From positions 26,026,508 to 26,090,507 of the forward strand of contig NC_088776.1 in assembly GCF_954871325.1 (NCBI RefSeq): 64,000 nt of DNA, given 5' to 3'. The translations under genes and the position numbers were made by a program. Below are positions 60,481 to 64,000 of the stretch, piece after piece (position 1 is the stretch's first letter; every line of letters starts with the position of its first letter). The notes below the pieces were generated by a model, which worked only from the letters and a program-made list of their open reading frames with translations, was not told the DNA's origin and did not search any database. Origin of the DNA: Gordionus sp. m RMFG-2023. Taxonomy: Eukaryota > Nematomorpha > Gordioida > Chordodea > Parachordodidae.

Positions 60481-62429
60481 ATTTCCACTTCTTTTCACCA
60501 TTCGAACGGTACTCGTCGCAATTCATTTTGGCACGGAGACCCCCCCCCCCCTCTCCACATCTTTTTAATATCATAACCTCTTAGACGCCTTAACCTTTAT
60601 CGAAAATTTCTTGATAATTTACATACTCCTTCTTGCACTTTGATCATTCCTAATTCCATCTCTTTATTCCGCAATTCCGTTTCGCTACGCCAATTCATTT
60701 CCTTCATTTCTATCTCAACTCCTCGAATACGCGCTTTTCCCCCACCCTTAAGTTTTCCTCGGTCTCCACCCTCCACTCCTCTGGCAATTCGATTTAATTA
60801 TTTAAAGAATTCACATCGTATTCTCCCCTCAGGTACTCCCCTAACAGTCCTCCCGATTTCTCCCTTAGAATTCTCTTCAATTTCCCTCCTAAAAGCCCCC
60901 CCCCCCGATGTCTACCCTAGAACTTTTCTCAATTTCTCTCCTAGAATTATTCGCCCCTATTTCTCCCCTATCATTATTAGCCCCTATTTCCCTCCTATAA
61001 TTAACGTCGCGTATTTCTTCATCTCCTAATAATACTCTCCTCTCACCTCTCTTACTCGCAGCTTCTTCTCTCAGATCTATGATACTTCCTTCTCTTCCCT
61101 CCCTACTCCAAAACGCTGCCTCAATTTCTGGTATTTTTACGTTTTCCTCTGCTATGTCACCATACCCATCCCGTCTAGCGTCTAGTTATAGGTACAAACA
61201 TGCCCCCCCCCTTCCATGCAATACTCCCCAAAAACTATACTATAGTCCCATCCCATCATCGCTTCAACCCTCCGATTAATAATCCACAAATCTACTACCT
61301 CCACTTTTCCCCACTATTGCTTCTATTTCAACCTTCCCATTACCGACACTTGTGATGTGATCCATCGAATTGCCGTATTCTCAATCCCTTTTTGATCATC
61401 TCATTGGGCCAAAGACTCCGAAATCTATCAAATCCAATCACCGAATTAGCTGCTCCCGTGTCAAATATCATTGGTACCATATTCCCATTAAAATTTATCA
61501 TTACTCTTGAACAAGGATCATGTACTCTTCATTCTTGTATCATATTTACACATCCCATTAATTTTATTTTTAATGAAAACACACTTTTCCTGTCTCCTTT
61601 AATCTCCTCGCCTTGCCTGTTTATTTTCTTCGTTATCATATCTCCCTTTTTGGCATCTAAAGCACTCCATATTTTTCTCCTCGGTTTCCTTTACATTAGG
61701 TACAATGATCCTTTCACTTTTCTCACTCTCAATAGTCCGCACATTTGAAGCATTTTGACCCATTCCTCTCTGTGGAAAACCCCCTCTGGTGTCATAATTT
61801 CCAGTTATACATTCTTCTTTATAGTGAATCTCTCGCAACCCGCACAGAGCTAATTATCTTGTTTACCCGGACAATATGGGGCTATATGTCCAAATTTTCC
61901 ACATTCAAAACATTTAGTTTCCTGACAATCCCATACGATATCTCCTTATCTTCCGCAATTATAACCGTCTTATTTCCATTCTTCTTCCCTATGAATTCTG
62001 TCTTGGTCCTCTATGCATTCCCAGCAATTGATTATTGTAGGACTCTCCTCTTTTTATGGACTAACCTTTGCATCACTCTCTGTCCATACATGGATTAGCT
62101 CTTGAACCGGTAATCAAGTTACCTTTCCCATCTCTTACTCCCCATTATGTCCTTATATTGTCAACGTTTGCCCCTTTATTCTCACACTGCAACTTCTCCT
62201 CATCCTTCTTCCCCATATTAAGCTACACATCCATATTAATAGTGTAACCAATACCCCAAAATAATATACTGTATCTCCCAGTACTTAGTAAATTTTAAGC
62301 TTTTCATACCCGTGTTATAAAAACTTGACTAACACCTTTAATATAAAGATCTTAACTATTTGTAACGTTAAAAGATAGAATAATATTAATAGTGTAAATA
62401 TTCTAATGATGCACATATACATCAGCTAA

Positions 62430-62840
62430 CTAGTTGTCAACGTTATTGCGTATATACAAAGCTTTTCAATTAGTTTTCAATGTTATTCCGTATATACAAC
62501 GCTCTTGCTACAAATTAGTTTTCAATGTTATTCCGTATATACAGCGCTCTTCCTACTAATTAGTTTTCAATGTTATAACGCATATACAACCCTTTTCCTA
62601 CTAATTGGTTTCCAACGTTATTCCGTATATATGCTTTCCTACTAATTAGATTCCAACATTATTCTACATCTACGCTTTTCCTACTAATTAGTTTTCAACG
62701 TTATTCCGTATATAAAACGCTCTCTACTACTAATTAGTTTTCAACGTTATTCTTTATATACAACGCTTTTCCTTTTCCTTTTGTTTTTTTGTTTTCAACG
62801 TTATTCCGTATATACGCTTTTCCTACTAATTATTTTCAAC
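62430..62840. repeat. ~46-bp minisatellite, about nine units
   Basis: Units of CTAATTAGTTTTCAACGTTA followed by TTCCGTATATACAACGCT and TTTCCTA vary in length from about 39 to 50 bp. They lie just inside the 5' LTR of gypsy E, the same relative position as the 91-bp array of the element at 49142-52032. Confidence 0.85.
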
Positions 62841-63185
62841 TAAAAAAAATATATTATCCCGGTACACTATACGTCTTGTTACCACTTTTATGATTTGTAG
62901 TTTCTTAATTCCTCTTTTTAAATATTTAACGCAAGTTAGAGACACTATAATAAGATTTATTGGTTTAGGAAAAAAATAAAATAAAATAATCTTCGATTTT
63001 ACAATTTGAAAAAAAAACACCAAATGGAAAAAAGCAATTTCAAAAAATAATAATTTAATAATGATTCTACCTTTTTTTAGGCTTTTTTATCTCACATTTT
63101 GAAAAATAAATAAAAATTTATTAATAATCTTCTCCAAAATATAAAATATATATTTTTCATGATAATGAGGCTATTTACTTGTCAC

Positions 63186-63408
63186 TAGTGTTGTTAAATG
63201 GTTTGATTTGAGCAGATTTTTAAAAACGGCTAACTCAATATTTTGGCCAAAAAAATATTGCCTAAACCTCCAAATTTTACTAATATATGCCTAGATCTTT
63301 GTGCCTTCTACGAACAAAATCATCAGGCTAGCTTAATATTTTTCTGGATAAAATATTGAGTTAGCCGTTTTTAAAAATCGGCTCAAAACGAGCCGTTTAA
63401 CAACACTA
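63186..63408. mobile_element. 223-bp hAT MITE in the 5' LTR of gypsy E
   Basis: Inverted repeats about 60 bp long start TAGTGTTGTTAAA and include GATTTTTAAAAACGGCTAAC and TCAATATTTT. The 8-bp flanks CTTGTCAC and CTTGCCAC differ at one base. Almost the whole element can fold on itself. Confidence 0.85.
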
Positions 63409-63510
63409 CTTGCCACTATGGTTGATTTAAAAAATTAAAAAAGTGTAAAATTTTCATTTCTTAAAGAACGCATGTTTTTTTTTCACCATTAACAATATTT
63501 ATATGTTTAA

Positions 63511-64000
63511 AAAAAAATTTTTTTCTTTATGTAAATAATTTTTGATAATATTTTTTTTCATAAATTAACAATTATTACTCTTTTTTTATACTCCAATGGT
63601 AGAAGTCAATCGTAAATAAATATATATTTATTAAGCCAAATATTTTTTTTTACTTGTGTTATTTATTTTTTATTTTTTATGTTTTTTTTAAAATTAATAT
63701 ATCAATTTTTTATTTAAGATTTTTAAAAAGGTTTTTTCTACAAAGTTTTTGGTAGATGAAGTATGACATTTTTGTTGTATATGCAAATACATTTTGAGAA
63801 ATTAGAATGTTAATTTTTGGAAGTTATTATTCATAAATAAACTGAAAACGAATATAATATTTTTTTTATATATTTTCATATATTCAAATTAATTGTAAAA
63901 CAATCATTATATATATCGCTTTAAAAAGTGAAATAAAACACATAATATTATTATTAAATTTTTTTAATATAATTTGAATTCTTTATCGAATAAATTAATA
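63511..64000. other. AT-rich window end, unassigned
   Basis: Long T-runs and A/T repeats. No gene or bounded element seen. Confidence 0.4.

Larger units (their letters stand above)
57377..63510 (-). mobile_element. Ty3/gypsy element E, old fossil of a different lineage
   Basis: Minus-strand element with diverged direct repeats at its ends: 3' LTR about 57377-57786, preceded by a G-rich purine tract, and 5' LTR about 62885-63510 including a nested MITE. The primer site TGGTAACAAGACG lies at about 62872-62884. Parts in minus order: gag with CCHC knuckle (CFECGKFGHIAPYC, about 61.9 kb), protease (IFDTGAA, about 61.45 kb), reverse transcriptase (59.6-60.0 kb), RNase H (ETRYSVVEQEALAVIFGLTK, about 59.55 kb), integrase (KIIVSDGGPAL, about 58.8 kb). 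Base composition is much less AT-rich than the surroundings. Heavily broken, well over ten breaks. Old. Right boundary uncertain by tens of bases. Confidence 0.82.

Noticed and set aside
62826-63023. 65-codon minus-strand frame in the LTR of gypsy E
   Set aside because: Lies within a long terminal repeat and its repeat copy near 57.4 kb does not conserve the frame.

Overview
This is a very AT-rich eukaryotic window dominated by mobile DNA. Two host genes stand out. One is a PDE6D-like gene (minus strand, 6560-7048) split by very short introns of 43-44 nt. The other is a long single-exon gene of the TANGO6/RTP1 family (plus strand, 53673-56456). PDE6D is a prenyl-binding ciliary trafficking factor, so the source is most likely an animal or another ciliated eukaryote with a compact-intron, AT-rich genome. 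I cannot place it further; no rRNA or tRNA gene was recognised.

Layout. 1-8425: AT-rich DNA with short tandem and inverted repeats, an internally deleted hAT transposon (745-1756), a hAT transposase relic (about 2680-2925), a TIR-bounded element of unknown family (3245-5084), the PDE6D-like gene, and a foldback near 7.6-7.8 kb. 8426-10235: a young-looking Tc1/IS630-type transposon with an intact 361-aa transposase and 151-bp terminal inverted repeats that I read as identical.

10236-33091 is a nest of insertions. An old minus-strand Ty3/gypsy fossil is split into three parts (10236-10885, 17690-19477, 28717-29869) by two Helitrons. Helitron 1 (10886-17689) carries a hAT element. Helitron 2 (19478-28716) carries a younger gypsy copy A (22051-27154). 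The host gypsy fossil also holds a 577-bp hAT MITE. A further hAT-like element (29870-31009) separates it from a second gypsy fossil that keeps its outer LTR (31010-33091).

34812-39099: a plus-strand Ty3/gypsy copy with near-identical LTRs and an AAAGT target duplication. 39175-41155: hAT-derived elements. 42765-52962: probably a three-layer nest, in which a hAT relic is interrupted by gypsy copy B (43883-52094, duplication AAAGA), whose 5' LTR is interrupted by a non-coding LTR element (49142-52032, duplication GTAAT) carrying a 91-bp minisatellite. Copies A and B share a 2.2-kb core that is almost identical while their flanks and LTRs have diverged.

53597-56456: the TANGO6-like gene with a palindromic E-box 63 bp before its start codon. 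57377 to about 63510: a separate, older, less AT-rich gypsy fossil (minus strand) carrying two hAT MITEs with 8-bp target duplications and a ~46-bp minisatellite. The rest is AT-rich DNA in which I see nothing definite.

Most element ends were fixed by target duplications or by comparing occupied and empty copies within the window. The dominant theme is serial nesting of hAT, Helitron and Ty3/gypsy families around two host genes.
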